Under the pieces are notes generated by a model. The model ran no database searches. It had not been told where the DNA came from and worked only from the letters and a program-made list of their open reading frames with translations. 64,000 nucleotides of DNA from Enchytraeus crypticus (Eukaryota > Annelida > Clitellata > Enchytraeida > Enchytraeidae): the NCBI GenBank assembly GCA_905160935.1, contig CAJHZI010000766.1:177001-241000 (forward strand). Reading direction: 5' to 3'. Shown here in pieces: positions 12,748 through 52,330 of this stretch (the stretch's first letter is position 1; every line of letters starts with the position of its first letter). A program made the translations under genes and the position numbers.

Positions 12748-13088
12748 AGGAGAGGGTAATAGAAATGGATAAAATGTTGTCTAGTGTAGTTCTGTCGGTC
12801 AGCCCAATCTGACGAGAAATTCAGACCAAAGTATAGTGTGTGCAGGATTCAGTAGCGCCCTGTCGCTTAACGCTGTGTCAAGTTGTAGAAATCAGACGCG
12901 TAATGCATGAAGGAAGTAAATTAAAGTATTTGTCAGACGCTCAGTTTGGATCTAATTGCTACAGTTTAAGATGTTAAGTTTAACGCCTGTTTCAGGAATT
13001 AGTATACTTAAGTATACTCTCAGCGTCGGTCCATGGTGGAGTCTGTAGTGCTATCAGACAAACGAATAACAATAGGAGTCTCAGACAT

Positions 13089-13212
13089 TCTACTGGAACT
13101 GATACCTACGACCTTAGCGTCCTACTAGACCTGCTACCTACGACCTTAGCGTCCTACTGGACCTGCTACCTACGACCTTAGCGTCCTACTGGACCTGCTA
13201 CCTACGACCTTA
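13089..13212. repeat. 32-bp tandem repeat
   Basis: Four near-identical copies of a unit containing CTGCTACCTACGACCTTAGC. No coding frame is conserved. Confidence 0.85.
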
Positions 13213-13899
13213 TAGTCCATACTAATCGATTGGATGGCCGCATTGATAGCACGCTCTCTTGTTGAGTAGTAAGCCATCGATTAGAGTCCCAGCCTAGGAC
13301 GATTCTGAAATTAGGCCGGCCTACGACAGCATTTGAAGTTTTGAACTGGGTTTAATAATAAGTATCTAGTGATAATACAGGTTGAGCTTCCCTTTCCTCA
13401 TCGAAGGATAATGTCTGAGAGTCCAATTAATAATTATTGTTATTAGTTAGCGTAACTGACATTCCCGCGAGACAACTGCGTATACAGTGCTGTACAGTGT
13501 GTAAGTGTGCTGTCAGAGATGGTTAGACTGTATTTAGACCCAGTGGTCTCTTGCTTATCGGCCACATTTGCTATTAATCAATTCATTTGTATGCATAGCT
13601 AACAAATGGTATCTGCTGATCACAGATAACATGTTGAAGAAGTACTAAAATGTTTACGTAATTAAACTATAATAAAGCTTTATACAGAATAAGCTAATTA
13701 AAATTTGTGATTATTTGAAAACGGTCTTCATTGACTGAAGAGTCAACTTTAAAAGTTTGATAAATAATTTAAATTAGCGAGCTATAATTTATCTGAAGTT
13801 CTCTTAGAGTTCTGTTTTCATCTGAGTGACCTATTCAGTCTAATGGTTGACCTATGCTACATCAGAGTAAAATTGTGTGTTTGGTATACATACATGTAG

Positions 13900-36310
<22,411 letters not shown>

Positions 36311-38886
36311 TACCAAGATCATGTGCAGTAGATTATGTATCAGATATAATGGATTATGTCCTGTATTTAAATTGGCTTAAATTAATCAGTAGGAATTAAG
36401 TAAATCATTAAATAAATCTTAAGGAAGAATATCTGGTGTATTTAAAATGGTTTACATCGCTGAATATGTATAACTACAAAACAGTAACCACTAGACTCTG
36501 CATATTAAAAGAAGCACTCTTGCTAGATGCACATAATGTATTCAATATCACTTGATATACTTGATACGCATTTTCAGTAATTTTTGATTTCTTTTTTGAC
36601 TTTCGAATAAAGTTAATTAATAGTAATAATTATGAATGTCACTAGTTAAAATGAAAATGATTACGAAATTTTTGTTTTGTTTTATAGAATCTTAGGAATA
36701 TTTTTTCACTGAACGGTGAACTAAACATGTGAGATAAACATTTGTAAAATATTTAATTATGTCATGGAGAAAATGACAATTAAAACGATTTTTGGTTTAC
36801 TATGTATAAACTAACTGAAGAAGTTTCATTCAATGACATCATTTATTATATTGACAATGTTATTGAACTTGCCGGTTTGGGCCGAACCATTAAAATGTCT
36901 ACTACGACTGTCGAGCGATGTTCAAGTAGGGCTGAAGGCAATGGAAAACAGTCTTAGAAACCTTATGGTGTTTTCCCCTAGATGGAGAACAACATAACAT
37001 AAGACTTGGTTAAATTATCTATTGTCTCGACACCTTTTTGAAGGGATAGATTTGTTTTAGAGATGAAGTGTTGCAGTGTAAGCTAAGTTGATGTCTGTTG
37101 CTAAAAGATGCTCAACAAGTACCTTTTACTAATCTTTGAAGAGATCGACAATTCTGACAGTTATAATTTACTACGTCAAAGATGCACATACCTACATACA
37201 AGGTGCGCATTAAAAAATATCCTCTTAGCACAATTGCGATAGCCTAGTCAATTCTTAATATTTCGCCTTGAAATTTTAAGGTTCTCTTGTGGAGGAATTT
37301 AGTCGCAAGCTGACCAAATTTTGTAAAAATATTTTTAAAGGAACCGGAGTTATCCAAGTTTTGCCAAAAAAATGTCTTTTTTCATTTAACACGCAACGTA
37401 AAACGCCAATTAGAATCAATTCCTTTTAGAAAATTTTGCTGGCCCTGAGAAAGGCCGTTAGATGATGACGATTGTGATATTGTGCTACAATGTGTGCTCG
37501 AAATGAACGCCCTGGGCTTTAAGGCCGGCCAGAAGTCTTTTCTTACAGATAAAATTGCGCTGTCAATGGACTGCTGTGGTAGGTCTTTCCAGATCTCTTG
37601 AAGAACAGCCTTTAATTCCGTTGTGTTTCTGGGTTTGGGCTTGAAAGCACGATACTTTTCCAACATGGGTCTCCAGACAAAGAATCGGGTGGATTAAAAT
37701 CTGGAGAATTAGGAGGCCAATCATCCATTTTTATGAAATCTGGCCTGTATTGTACAAGAAAGTATTGCGCAAGATGTGAAGTGTGAGCCGGCGCGCCGTC
37801 CTGTTGAAAAATTAAATCATTTGACTTTAACTTATTGCAGTCTTCAATCAGTTTCGGCAGAATAGTGTTAGTGTAATACATTGTAGCACAATATTAGAGT
37901 CATCATCATCTAACAGCCTTTTTCAGGGTCCGCACATTTTCAAAAAGGAATTGATTCTAATTGACGTTTTACGTTACGTGTTAAATGAAAAAAAATTAAT
38001 TTTTTCGCAAAACTTCGATAACTCCGGTTCCCTTAAAAATATTTTTACAAAATTTGGTCAGCTTGTGGCTAAACTCCTCCACAAGAGAACCTTAAAATTT
38101 CAAGGCGAAATATATATTAAGAATTGACTAGGCTATCGCAATTGTGCTAAGAGGATATTTTTAATGCGCACCCTGTATACCTGACTTACCTACGTAATAG
38201 GTATGTCAGGCGAGCTTAAAGTGACTCTAAATTGATTAACAATGCTGTGTGGGGTTTTAATTATTGTAATTAATTAAAAAAGGATAAATATCAAGCTATT
38301 TCTTGCATACACGAGAAGGACTTACTAATAATAAAGTGATTTGGTTAACGATTTTATATTTCACATTGATAATTTAACGAAGTTTGTGGAAGATTAATAA
38401 TTATTATTTCAGTTAGTAAGATGTTACCACGAAAGTTGAAATGTTTTATTTACATATCGTTTAATAAATATAATTCGAGTAGCAGGTTTAAATTTTAATG
38501 TAATTTTTTAAATCTTTTCTTTACAAACGTTTCTTACTCTTAAAATTAGTTTCAGTTCAAATATCTTTATTCGGAAAATTCACGTTTATTTTACTTTTTT
38601 TTACAAATGAATAAACTAATTTTTGCATGATTTAATAATAAAAGTTAGCAGTGTTTTTTTATATTTCTTCGTCGGAGAGGTTACACTTTAAAAGTGTCCA
38701 ATGGTGGGCGATAAAGGTTCTAGCCACTTTAAATATCTATGGTTTCACTGAAAAGTTGTTCACGTTGATGCTCGTTTAAAAGATGTACTTGTTATTCGCT
38801 AAAGACTTCAGTAGTTGTAATTCTGACATCCTTTATCTCAGCTTCTGCAGAGGTTTGGGGCAGCTCGTTCCAGGAGTCAGGCTGAT
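36311..38886. other. Convergent spacer between DNMT3 and beta-tubulin
   Basis: Holds both 3' UTRs. Candidate poly(A) signals are AATAAA at 36411 and 36606 for DNMT3, and on the minus strand 38585-38590 and 38566-38571 for tubulin. The main content is the mariner-like element at 37197-38177. A short LINE/SINE-like scrap (36890-36985, GGGCTGAAGGCAATGGAAAA) was seen. Confidence 0.55.
37197..38177 (-). mobile_element. Tc1/mariner-like element with decayed transposase
   Basis: Element 37199-38175 between TA dinucleotides. The termini are CAAGGTGCGCATTAAAAAAT (left) and CAGGGTGCGCATTAAAAAT (right, reverse complement), and the inverted repeats run on for over 200 bp. The minus strand encodes the C-terminal third of a DDE transposase. 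37612-37881 has FQQDGAPAHTS and WPPNSPDFNPPD, with the second and third acidic positions. After a frameshift, 37382-37666 has LEKYRAFKPKPRN and VLQEIWKDLP. The N-terminal two thirds, including the DNA-binding domain, are absent, so it cannot move on its own. Confidence 0.92.
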
Positions 38887-43550
<4,664 letters not shown>

Positions 43551-43668
43551 GTTGTTGTTGTTGGTGTTGGTGTAAACTCACACGAGTTTTTTAGATAGAT
43601 GTTACTCTCTGACAACCTGATGGTAGATATATATTGAACACTGCTTGCTCTGGGGAACCAAGTCTTCG

Positions 43669-43676
43669 CTTATATA
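43669..43676 (-). promoter_or_regulatory. TATA box of beta-tubulin
   Basis: TATATAAG on the minus strand, about 120 bases before the ATG. It predicts transcription starting near 43640-43645 and an unspliced 5' UTR of about 95 bases that includes an ACAAC-rich stretch before the ATG. Confidence 0.7.
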
Positions 43677-43679
43677 GTC

Positions 43680-44584
43680 GCACCATTGCTTGACGACCAG
43701 TCATCACTATGGATATAAAGTTCATGTGTCAGTGGCAGAATTGACAAAAATAAATTTGTGGGTTCAAGAAATCATCAGGCCGATCGATATACGAAGTCCT
43801 AAAGTAACTGTTTATTTTACAAATAAATGATCATGGTTCGCTCTCTCTCTCTCTCTCTCTCTCTCTAATTGTCTGGTGCAAGATTGCGTTAAATAGTTAT
43901 TACTTATTTGTATTACATACTGTACTTAATGAGTCTAAAAGATGATGTTGCAAATATGAGAGAACAGATTTTAGCACACTTTCGCATACAATCTTTAAAG
44001 AAAATATAATTTGGACTTTCATCATGATTTCTAAGTATCTTCTCAAGTAGCCTTTTCTCTCTATACTGACGTTGTTGAGTAAATGTTCAAACTTATTGCA
44101 TTTTTTTAAAATTTTATTTTATTTGCATTTATTTTTTTATTTATTTACTTTCATTGCTAACCAATATCCTCCGCAATATAGGGGGACTTCTCTGACATCA
44201 TCCTTTTATGAGGAAACGGGCGTTAAACTTTGTTTAATATTAATATTATTCGTTGTGGAGTACGAAAACATGTGTCTCCAATATATTCTAGACAGTGACG
44301 AAGTTAGTGAAAAGTGAATATCCAAGCAACCAGGTATGCATTCAAGTATATTGGCCTATGTAGATGAAGACACAAACAATCCTGTCATCTAAACCTGACT
44401 TATTGATGATGATGTCTTAGATTTCTTCTATTCAGTAAAGCACACACAGCAAACATTCCACGCCGGTACATGCGTGAGTCAATCCAAAACGTTTTTCCCG
44501 ACATGTTGACACTTGTCCGAGTTTTCTTGTTTGGTAGTTGAATCAAATAATAATATTATAATAATATTACTTCATATATAGAGT
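43680..44584. other. Upstream flank of tubulin
   Basis: CT tract at 43838-43866. No further gene, repeat or motif recognised. Confidence 0.4.
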
Positions 44585-44709
44585 TGAAAAGGAAGACTGA
44601 GGATAAAATTAGTTGGAAGAGTTATATGCTACAGATCTGCCGTTAGGTAGTGCACTAGAAGAAGAATAAGAATAAGAATAAGAATAAGAATAAGAATAAG
44701 AATAAGAAT
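44585..44709 (+). mobile_element. RTE-type LINE 3' end with (AAGAAT)n tail
   Basis: A short 3' end: AAAATTAGTTGGAAGAGTTA, then CTGCCGTTAGGTAGTGCACT, the terminal motif seen at 51832 and 58290. It is followed by an AAGAAT hexanucleotide tail (about 44640-44709) into which the next LINE is inserted. Confidence 0.65.
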
Positions 44710-45900
44710 CCGACGAGGCTCTTAGGCAATGCTTGTGCGCCGTTATCAACGCAGATTTGTCTGTTTTGCAGTGGCAGCAAGCCAGTCTACCGGTGAGCAT
44801 GGGTGGTCTTGGAATCCGTCTTGTTTCCCATATCGCGCCTTCAGCCTTCTTGGCATCAGCGATGGGAACGAGGCAGTTGCAAGACGCCATCCTTCATAAG
44901 TGCTCCCTTTCTGCCGATAGTTCCATTGCCGTTGCGTTGTCAATTTGGTCCAAAAGCCTCACCTCCAGTGCTTCACCTTCTACCTCAGTCAGTAGCCAGA
45001 AATCATGGGACCGTCCTATAGTGGATCGGATTTATAACAGTCTGTTAGAATCCCAGTCCAATGCAGTAGACAGAGCACGACTCCTAGCTGTATCAACCAA
45101 AAGAAGCAGCGACTGGCTTCACGCTCTCCCTGTTGCTTCTTGTGGGCTATTTTTAGACAATGAGGCGATTCGAGTAGCTGTTAGTTTCCGTTTAGGGGCG
45201 AAAACTTGCGAGCCTCACATGTGCCCCTGCGGTCATGAAGTCGACGCTTTAGGTCTCCACGGCCTCTCCTGCAAACGAAGCTCAGGTAGAATGTCTCGCC
45301 ATCACAATTTAAATGACATAATATGGCGAGCACTTTCGAGAGCAGGCATCCCTTCCTCTAAGGAACCAAGTGGGTTGTCCAGATCAGACGGCAAAGCGTC
45401 CGGACGGCATGACTTTAGTGCCCCGGTGTAACGGTAAATGTGCCGTTTGGGACGTCACGGTCATTGACACTATGGCAAACTCCTACCTGAATACGACGTC
45501 AGTCACAGCCGGTGGTGCTGCTGTTCATGCCGCCTCTAGGAAGTTGGATAAATACCGTGATCTGTCCTTAGGATATGAAGTTGTTCCGGTGGCTATTGAA
45601 ACCATGGGCCCGATGAATCCCGAAGGAGTTGACTTTATTATAATGGCATAGGCAGACTTATTGCAGAGCAAACCGGCGATAAGCGAGAGACATCTTTTCT
45701 TTGGCAAAGGCTTTCCATGACTTTGCAAAGATTTAATGCAGTCTGCTTCAATAATTCTTTTAAGTCGTTTGATGACCTCGAGTAGCCGGGCGGCGATTCA
45801 GCACGTATTGCTCGAATCGTTTTTATCAAACCCCAGGTTCTTTACACCGGGGTAAAAATAAAAAAAAATAAAAAAATAAAAATAAAAAATAAAAATAAGA
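44710..45900 (+). mobile_element. 5'-truncated LINE with restriction-like endonuclease
   Basis: Frames 44733-45431, about 45370-45651 and on to 45785 together encode the C-terminus of an R2/R4-type LINE, broken by at least two frameshifts. Visible are SLPVSMGGLGIR, LFLDNEAIRVAVSFRLGA, the zinc knuckle CPCGHEVDALGLHGLSC, RHHNLNDIIWRAL, SKEPSGL, then KRPDGMTLVP and CAVWDVTV, the PD-(D/E)xK-like endonuclease signature, and ETMGPMNPEGVDF. The 3' tail is A-rich (AAAAATAAAAA), grading into AAGAAT repeats like those at the 5' junction. An AGT/AGGAGT tract follows to 46001. Confidence 0.82.
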
Positions 45901-45957
45901 ATAAGAATAATAAGAGTAGGATTAGAAAAAGAAGAGTAGGAGTAGGAGTAGGAGTAG

Positions 45958-46001
<44 letters not shown>

Positions 46002-46414
46002 TCAATACGCACAGGCATGACTAGTCATGCAGTCGATAATGCACACTGGAGAATTTTAATCAATCAATCAGTCAATCAATCTGCTGTTAATATTAAACTA
46101 TTAGGAGCAGAGTAATAACCATAGCCATTATGACTAATTTTATGGTTAATGAAACACATTTGAACGGAACTCTTGAATTACACGACAATTACAGCGATCA
46201 TTATTATTTACTATTTATAACTTAAATACTTAATACGCATGTATCTTATTTACATGTACTATTTATAGTCTTTGCCAAGTTCTCTCTCTAAATTGTGTGA
46301 CTTTGTCAGGTAAAACTCCAAAATAATAGAAGAAATCTACAATGATAATAATATAATTATATTAAAGCGTAGATTTGCTTATTGCTCTGTTAATGTAAAG
46401 AAGGTCCTGTTCAA

Positions 46415-46830
46415 ATCCTATTGTATGTGCTTCTATGATGTGGCACTATGGTCGTCGTTTACAATAGGTTCAATAGAGAAGTTTCGATCTTGCTATAATA
46501 AATGTATTAAAATATTTTTTGGACACAAACGTTACAGCAGCTTAACCATCGCGCTGCTAGAAACTGGATTGCCTAGTTTTGGTACAATCTATTCTAATTA
46601 CAGATTAAAGTTTAGAATGTGCTTGCTGGATAATGCTAATATGCTAGTTAAGTGTTTTGATGTTCTGATCTTATTATAGCTTTGTATGCAAAAATCTATA
46701 AGTAATGTCCTATAGCTCAATCTTTGCGCAGCCTATTTGATTTTCTGGTTTTTGTTGCATTGTTGTATGTGCAAGATTCATGTATGGGTTATTTCGCCTG
46801 AAATAAAGCAATAAAGAAAAGAAAATAAAT
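46415..46830 (+). mobile_element. 5'-truncated LINE 3' end
   Basis: 46425-46679 encodes the post-RT part of a CR1/L2-like LINE: RSCYNKCIKIFFGHKRYSS, then ALLETGLPSFGTIYSN, then LLDNANMLV. The 3' UTR ends TTCGCCTGAAATAAAGCAAT with an A-rich tail. Confidence 0.75.
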
Positions 46831-46931
46831 GAAGAGGATTTTGTATAGATTACTGACGTTAATCATGCAATTTATCGAATTATTAAAAGTTCGCTTTTGA
46901 AATTTAAAACTCATCTTGTTAATTATTCTCA

Positions 46932-47070
46932 CTGGCTGGAGCCAGTGGCGAAGTCGATAAGACACTCGACCGCGGATCAGTATGTGCGGGGTTCAAATGT
47001 TGGGCTCGCCCGTCACTGACATCGCTTTCGAGTGAGGAAACTGACGTTAACCTTAGCTTTTTAGCTTTAA
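46932..47070 (+). repeat. tRNA-headed SINE, family A copy 8 (best preserved)
   Basis: Contains all family blocks in order: ACTGGCTGGAGCCAGTGGCG, ACTCGACCGCGGATCAGTAT, GTGCGGGGTTCAAAT, GCCCGTCACTGACATCGCTT, TCGAGTGAGGAAACTGACGT and TTAGCTTTTTAGCTTT. It serves as the reference copy in this window. Confidence 0.9.
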
Positions 47071-47099
47071 CCCATATTTCTGCACTTTGTTCCTTTTGA

Positions 47100-48271
47100 T
47101 TGGAACAGAAAATTGTAGACTTACCAGTTTTTTACACCACAATGGGTCAAGTTTTAGCTTAGATTACTAACATCTGCTCGGTGTACTGGTGTTTAGTACT
47201 ATTTTAGCTCTGCAATGTTGCATCAGATAAATTTTACTGGCAGGTCTACTAATCTTAGAGTACTTGCTAAACATAATCTAACTTCACTAATAACCATGGC
47301 TGTAGAGTAGTCTTCTTTGAAAGTTCTCACAAATAAGCAAAGGCTGCATGCAAATATTCTAAACTAAAAAATGAACCGACGCCCCTAACGGTTTTCAGCT
47401 TTTTAATGATTGGTCCTACAGGACATACACAGAACGCGCATAGTCTTGTGCTTTTATTTGTGGCAGGCATTATGTGCCGAACATGGAAAAGGCTGAATTG
47501 CGGAGTCATATTTACCTAAACTCATTTATATCGCGAGAGAAATTCTTTTATTATCGTGATTCAAATTTATAATACGGCTCTACTTAATTTTAACTCAGAT
47601 TTAAAACAGAAGAGTGTGCTTGATTTTGTACTGTTAGGCCTTTATAATATCGTATAAAAACACAAACTTCATGTATATCTTTTTTCTTAGAAAACACTTC
47701 TAATGAAAAACCATTCTTAATTTTCGTTGGATGGATTATATTTTTTGTTGCATTTGTTATATTTTTATTAGTAGATGTTCTATAATTCTGGGGTTAGATA
47801 TTTTTAAATATTCACTATAACCACGTTATACCGATATAGTCACATATAATTGACTAATGAGTATTTTCGAGACAGTATTGTATGGTCTTGCTCTTGGTCT
47901 TGCGGGTCACTGTCTTAGTTTTGGTCCTGAGGGTCACTGACTTGATCTTGGTCTTGCAAAAACTGTCTTGATCTAAACACTGGTTTTAACCATCTGAGCC
48001 ACTTTAACTATCTCATTATTAATTTTACAAGAAATGCTTCTGTTTCCTATCTCGCTGTACTTTTTACAATTAGGCCTATTCGTTGACTAATCTTTAGTGA
48101 CCAGTTAAGCAGCCTTTTACTGTATTGGTGTCTATTTGTATTTATGAGCTACTGTAAATGGCTTCAAAGGAAATCTCTCTTTCTCTTTTCTCCCTTTCTC
48201 TCGCTCTCATTCTCTCAACTCTCTCTCTCTCTCCTCTCTCTCTCTCCTCTCTCTCTCATTCTCTCAACTTT

Positions 48272-48314
<43 letters not shown>

Positions 48315-49875
48315 CTCTCTATCTCTTTCTCTCTCCCTATCTATCTCTCTCTCATTCTCTCAACTCTCTCTATCTCCTCTCTCTCATTCTCTCTCTCTCT
48401 CTCCCTCTCAATTTGTCTCTCTATCCGTCTCTTTGCGCATATATATCAGTTGATGAAATGATTGCCAACAATATTTCAGGTATAAGGCTAATAGGTGGCT
48501 ACATCCAGGCTCCCCGCCTGAATTTGTGCTAAAACGTAACATCGGTCGTTGCGGTCAATTTATGAGCTGGAAGCATGCATTTGTCATTAATATCGCATTT
48601 TTCTAATGCTCAAATTAAGCCAATATATCAGCAAATAGCTTTGAAATTAGTCAATATTTTTTTACAACGGCATAGTTAAACGATATTACTGTTAACATAA
48701 AGACATAGCGGCTTGTGGAGTAACTCTCTCTCTCTTCTCTCTCTCTCTCTCTTAGTGCACTGCCTAAGTAACCAATTAACTATGTAACTTGTGGAGTAAC
48801 TATACTACATTAAAACATTGCGAATTCGCTAAAGTTTTATATAAAGATCCATTTAGTAGTACATATGTTTACTTTTAAAGTTTCGTCGTCTCTTGCATTA
48901 CATGTACATGTATAGATATTGTGAGATGGTAAATATATCCTGCAAGAGTCAATCTAATCAAGTATAGCGATGTGGACAATTTGACAAACACTCTATCAGA
49001 TTTTAGTAAAAAATCGTGAAAGCTGAGCAATCTTTAGTCCCACCAGTATTTCACTATTGAACAGTATTTCAAATACCGACAAACAATTATTATTAATTGA
49101 GTGTGATCAACACATGTAGTTTCAAACAGAGAAGAAAATTTGCTCACTACGGCCATCAGAGAGGGCACTGAAGTACCCTATCGAGCTGACCACCGCAGTG
49201 TAAAAAAGAAAGAATGAGATAGAAGAAACACTAACGTTTTTATTTAAAAACCTATGACAACAGTAATATGTTACGAAGGTACGTATATGTCCTAGGATAA
49301 TAAATAGATGACACAAAATAGTATATGACTTGAAAATGTAAGATTTTCAATAGTAATTCAAAATTACCAAGATTCCTTAAGGAAAAGATATTTCTAAGTA
49401 AGATTCACTCCGAGTGCTTAGATCTGAACATTTATTTAATTATTTGTTTTTAAAGAAAGCTAGCAATTTGCAGTTACATTAATTTATTTATATTTTCAAT
49501 GTTACACAGCCGACTAAATAGTGGCAATATTTCTGATTCTAGTTCCACGTTGATAGTTAAATCTTCTATGTTCATTGGCAGATCTTTGTTAAGTTAAACA
49601 AAGACATTAAACACTGCACTGTGAAACCCTTTGCTAATGACTTCACATTTCATTGTGCAGTTCAGTCGCTGGTTAATATCATTTAAAAGGACCTTTGACA
49701 CGCTCGCTACGTGAACCACCGAGCTGCAGGCTTCGCTGTAGAAACTTTACGATCCTTCACATTGAACTTTGGTCCATTCAGTTTTCACGTGGCAGCTAAT
49801 ACTATTGCACTATATTGAGAGGGTTCACGTTAGAACGCATAATTATTTTTCGTCCAGAACTTTAAGTACACAGGA
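47100..49875. other. Spacer with CT tracts
   Basis: CT-rich tracts at 48170-48425 and 48725-48753, the second followed by AGTGCACTGCCTAAG, a family D terminal motif. A short repeat on the word GGTCTTGCGGGTCACTG lies at 47880-47960. No gene recognised. Confidence 0.5.
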
Positions 49876-49879
49876 CTAA

Positions 49880-50095
49880 AAATTAAAAACTAAACACCAG
49901 TTTAACGTCATATTCCTATCTCGAAGGAATTTCAATGACGGATCGAGCTCTGGATTTGAACTCTGTATCCTGGAGCCAATGGCGATGTCGCTAAGATATT
50001 CAACAGAGGATCGGTATGTGTGGGGTTCAAATTCTGGGCTCGCCCGTCACTGACATCGCTTTCGAGTGAGGAAATTGACGTTAACATTAGCTTTT
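49880..50095. repeat. Two family A SINEs in opposite orientation
   Basis: A partial minus-strand copy (49880-49975, AGTTTAACGTCATATTCCTA, TCAATGACGGATCGAGCTCT) abuts a plus-strand copy (49975-50095, GTGTGGGGTTCAAATTCTGG, GCCCGTCACTGACATCGCTT, GAGTGAGGAAATTGACGTTA). This is a head-to-head pair. Confidence 0.85.
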
Positions 50096-50099
50096 TTTA

Positions 50100-51831
50100 T
50101 TCACCGATCCACAGTGAGTCATCTTACTGACTTACTACTGGCGAAGTTAAGTCAATTCTGTCAACTCACTCAGTTAAAATAAACTTTAAGGAGATTCTTA
50201 AGTTTTCATAATTGGTGTTGGATGCACATTATCCGCGTCTCAATTCTGGGATATCTTACGAGACAACTGTTGCCACATTAAATATTTAAAAAAATTTCAA
50301 ATTGAATATAACAATCGTATTTTGCTCGTTTGCTTTATTCCGGCCAAAATGATCTTCATATTTATCGATGTGGCTTCTTCAGGTTGAAGAAATTCACGTC
50401 GATAAAGACAATAAGAACTTCTATGTGGCCAAACTTTAATTTGGTAGTGAAATATGGGCGTTAATTAAAACCTTAATAAATTAGCAAATTAAAAGCATAG
50501 GATATGTTCCTTCATTGTCATCAATTATATTATTTCTACGTTAAAATGTTTAATTTTCTCCCAAATATAAAGCAAAACTTTTGCCGCCTAACGGGTTAAA
50601 ATGTAGGGTGAGAAAAAATTCGTGAAATCTCAGAAGTTTTGTTAGCAACAACTTCATCACCAGGCTCTCTAGTGCCTGTCCCTGCCTCCTCGATTCTGTG
50701 TGCTGTTAGGTACAGGAACATAAAGCATTCTTGTCACCCGCTGTTTTCCCGTGTTTTATTGGTAAGCATAACTATAGCCTGGCACCCCAAAGTTCAGCTA
50801 TGCTGAAAGCGCCCAGATGCTATCGGCTTGGCGTCAGTATTCATTTCACACTCTGATCTTGTGAGATTTACTGGAGAGCTTCGATCGAGTTGGAAAGTAT
50901 CTGGAAAAATATCTGAAAGATATGTAAGTATATTATGAAGTTGTTAATATAGTCAGATTACTCATATTAATTTATTGTAGCATACTATGTTGTAAATGTT
51001 AAGAAAACCTCGATTAAGTAACTCTTTTACTAGAGTCGTTAATTTAATAAAGACAGGATTCAGAAGCCTAAGTATGATGCACTAATAGACATGCCAGGAT
51101 TCTGTAAATGTTTAACCTGGTGACCAAACCAACTATTGACAAGTGGAATGCTATTGGCTAATACTGATCCTGAGAATAGGCATTGAGTAAGAATATGTGC
51201 CTTGGACCTGCGCGAGAGAGAGCGAGAGAGAGAGAGAGAGTGAGAGTGAGGAAAACTTTGGTTCAAATGCATTGTTGGCTTAGTTCATGTCGAATTTCTG
51301 TGTTGAATTCACGCAGTTGTAGGACCAGCAGCCTATCATTTAACGGGCAAGTTCGCTGTCTCGAGGGCCGTTCAATCTGAGTTTATAGAGGCTAAATAGC
51401 AAAAATGTATTTAATTTTATTAAATTTAAATAAACACAAAGTTGGATAGTAAATATAATTATAAAGTACAATTACATTCAATTTAACTGGAAAAAATTCA
51501 GGCTGCTGCTTAGCTAAAATGTTATATATAACACAAGATATAGGAGTTATGTAATAGTTATTTTGTCAGGGATCAGATGTCTCCTCATTCAATCCATGTA
51601 ATTACTTTAAGTGCAGTCTAGTGGTATGAAACGTTTACAGTTTAATATTCCGCTCGAGACGTCCGAGAAATCTCCTTTATGCGAGGAACCGGACATTAAA
51701 TTTCAATTTTTTTGCTATGAATTTTTGATGGGTCTTTATAGAAAGAGAACTATACAAGAATAGCGAAAGAATAATGATTGAAAGTGATTAAAATGGATAC
51801 ATCTTAAATATTGTTTAACTGTAACCTTCTA
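50100..51831. other. Spacer, little recognised
   Basis: Only a short LINE/SINE end (about 51195-51245, ATGTGCCTTGGACCTGCGCG followed by a GA tract). No gene. Confidence 0.4.
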
Positions 51832-52330
51832 CTAGTGCACAGCCTAACGGCAGGTCCATGTCATATAACTCTTCCAATCCATTCTATCCTCAACCTTCCT
51901 TTTTATCTCTATGTATTAATTTGTTATGAGATCATCCAACATCCCATGTCTCGGTCTTCATCTAACTCTTTTTCGTTGCATTCTTCCTTCTATTACATCC
52001 GTTAGAAACCTATTTCCCCTTATAATATGTCCTATTCAGCTTTTCTTTCTATTTTTTATCATATTTATTGACTTTCTCTCTGTACCGACTCTTTCAAGAA
52101 CTTCTTCATTTTTAATTTTGTCAGTCCAACTAATCTTTTCAATCCTTCTCCATTACCACATTTCCAGTGCCGCTAGTTTCCTGAAATCTTCTTTCTTTAA
52201 TGTCCACGTTTCAAATCCTTTCTCTTTCCGAAAGCCTCTTTTTCCTGTGCAATTCTGCATGTTATTTCCGTTTTATACTTCCCATCATCCGTGATGGTGT
52301 GGCCCACATACTTAAAGCATTTTACCTGTT
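51832..52330 (-). mobile_element. RTE-type LINE 3' fragment
   Basis: Minus strand: KLAALEMW, a stop, then WRRIEKISWTDKIKNEEVLE, then a KSWIGHII-type block, VIEGRMQ and RPRHGMLDDLI, ending at the motif ATGGACCTGCCGTTAGG and GTGCACTA. It contains several stops and frameshifts. 52331-53480 beyond it shows nothing. Confidence 0.85.

Larger units (their letters stand above)
10988..13899. other. DPH2-DNMT3 spacer and likely DNMT3 promoter region
   Basis: Holds the DPH2 3' UTR, GA tracts (11271-11318, 12461-12482, 12703-12740), a partial family B repeat (about 11885-12010), four CACGTG boxes (12578-12650), a 32-bp tandem repeat and a tRNA-like SINE head (about 13225-13310: GGATGGCCGCATTGATAGCA). 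The DNMT3 transcription start is not visible. The bases just before its ATG (ACATGTAG) could be a splice acceptor, implying a non-coding first exon here. Confidence 0.5.
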
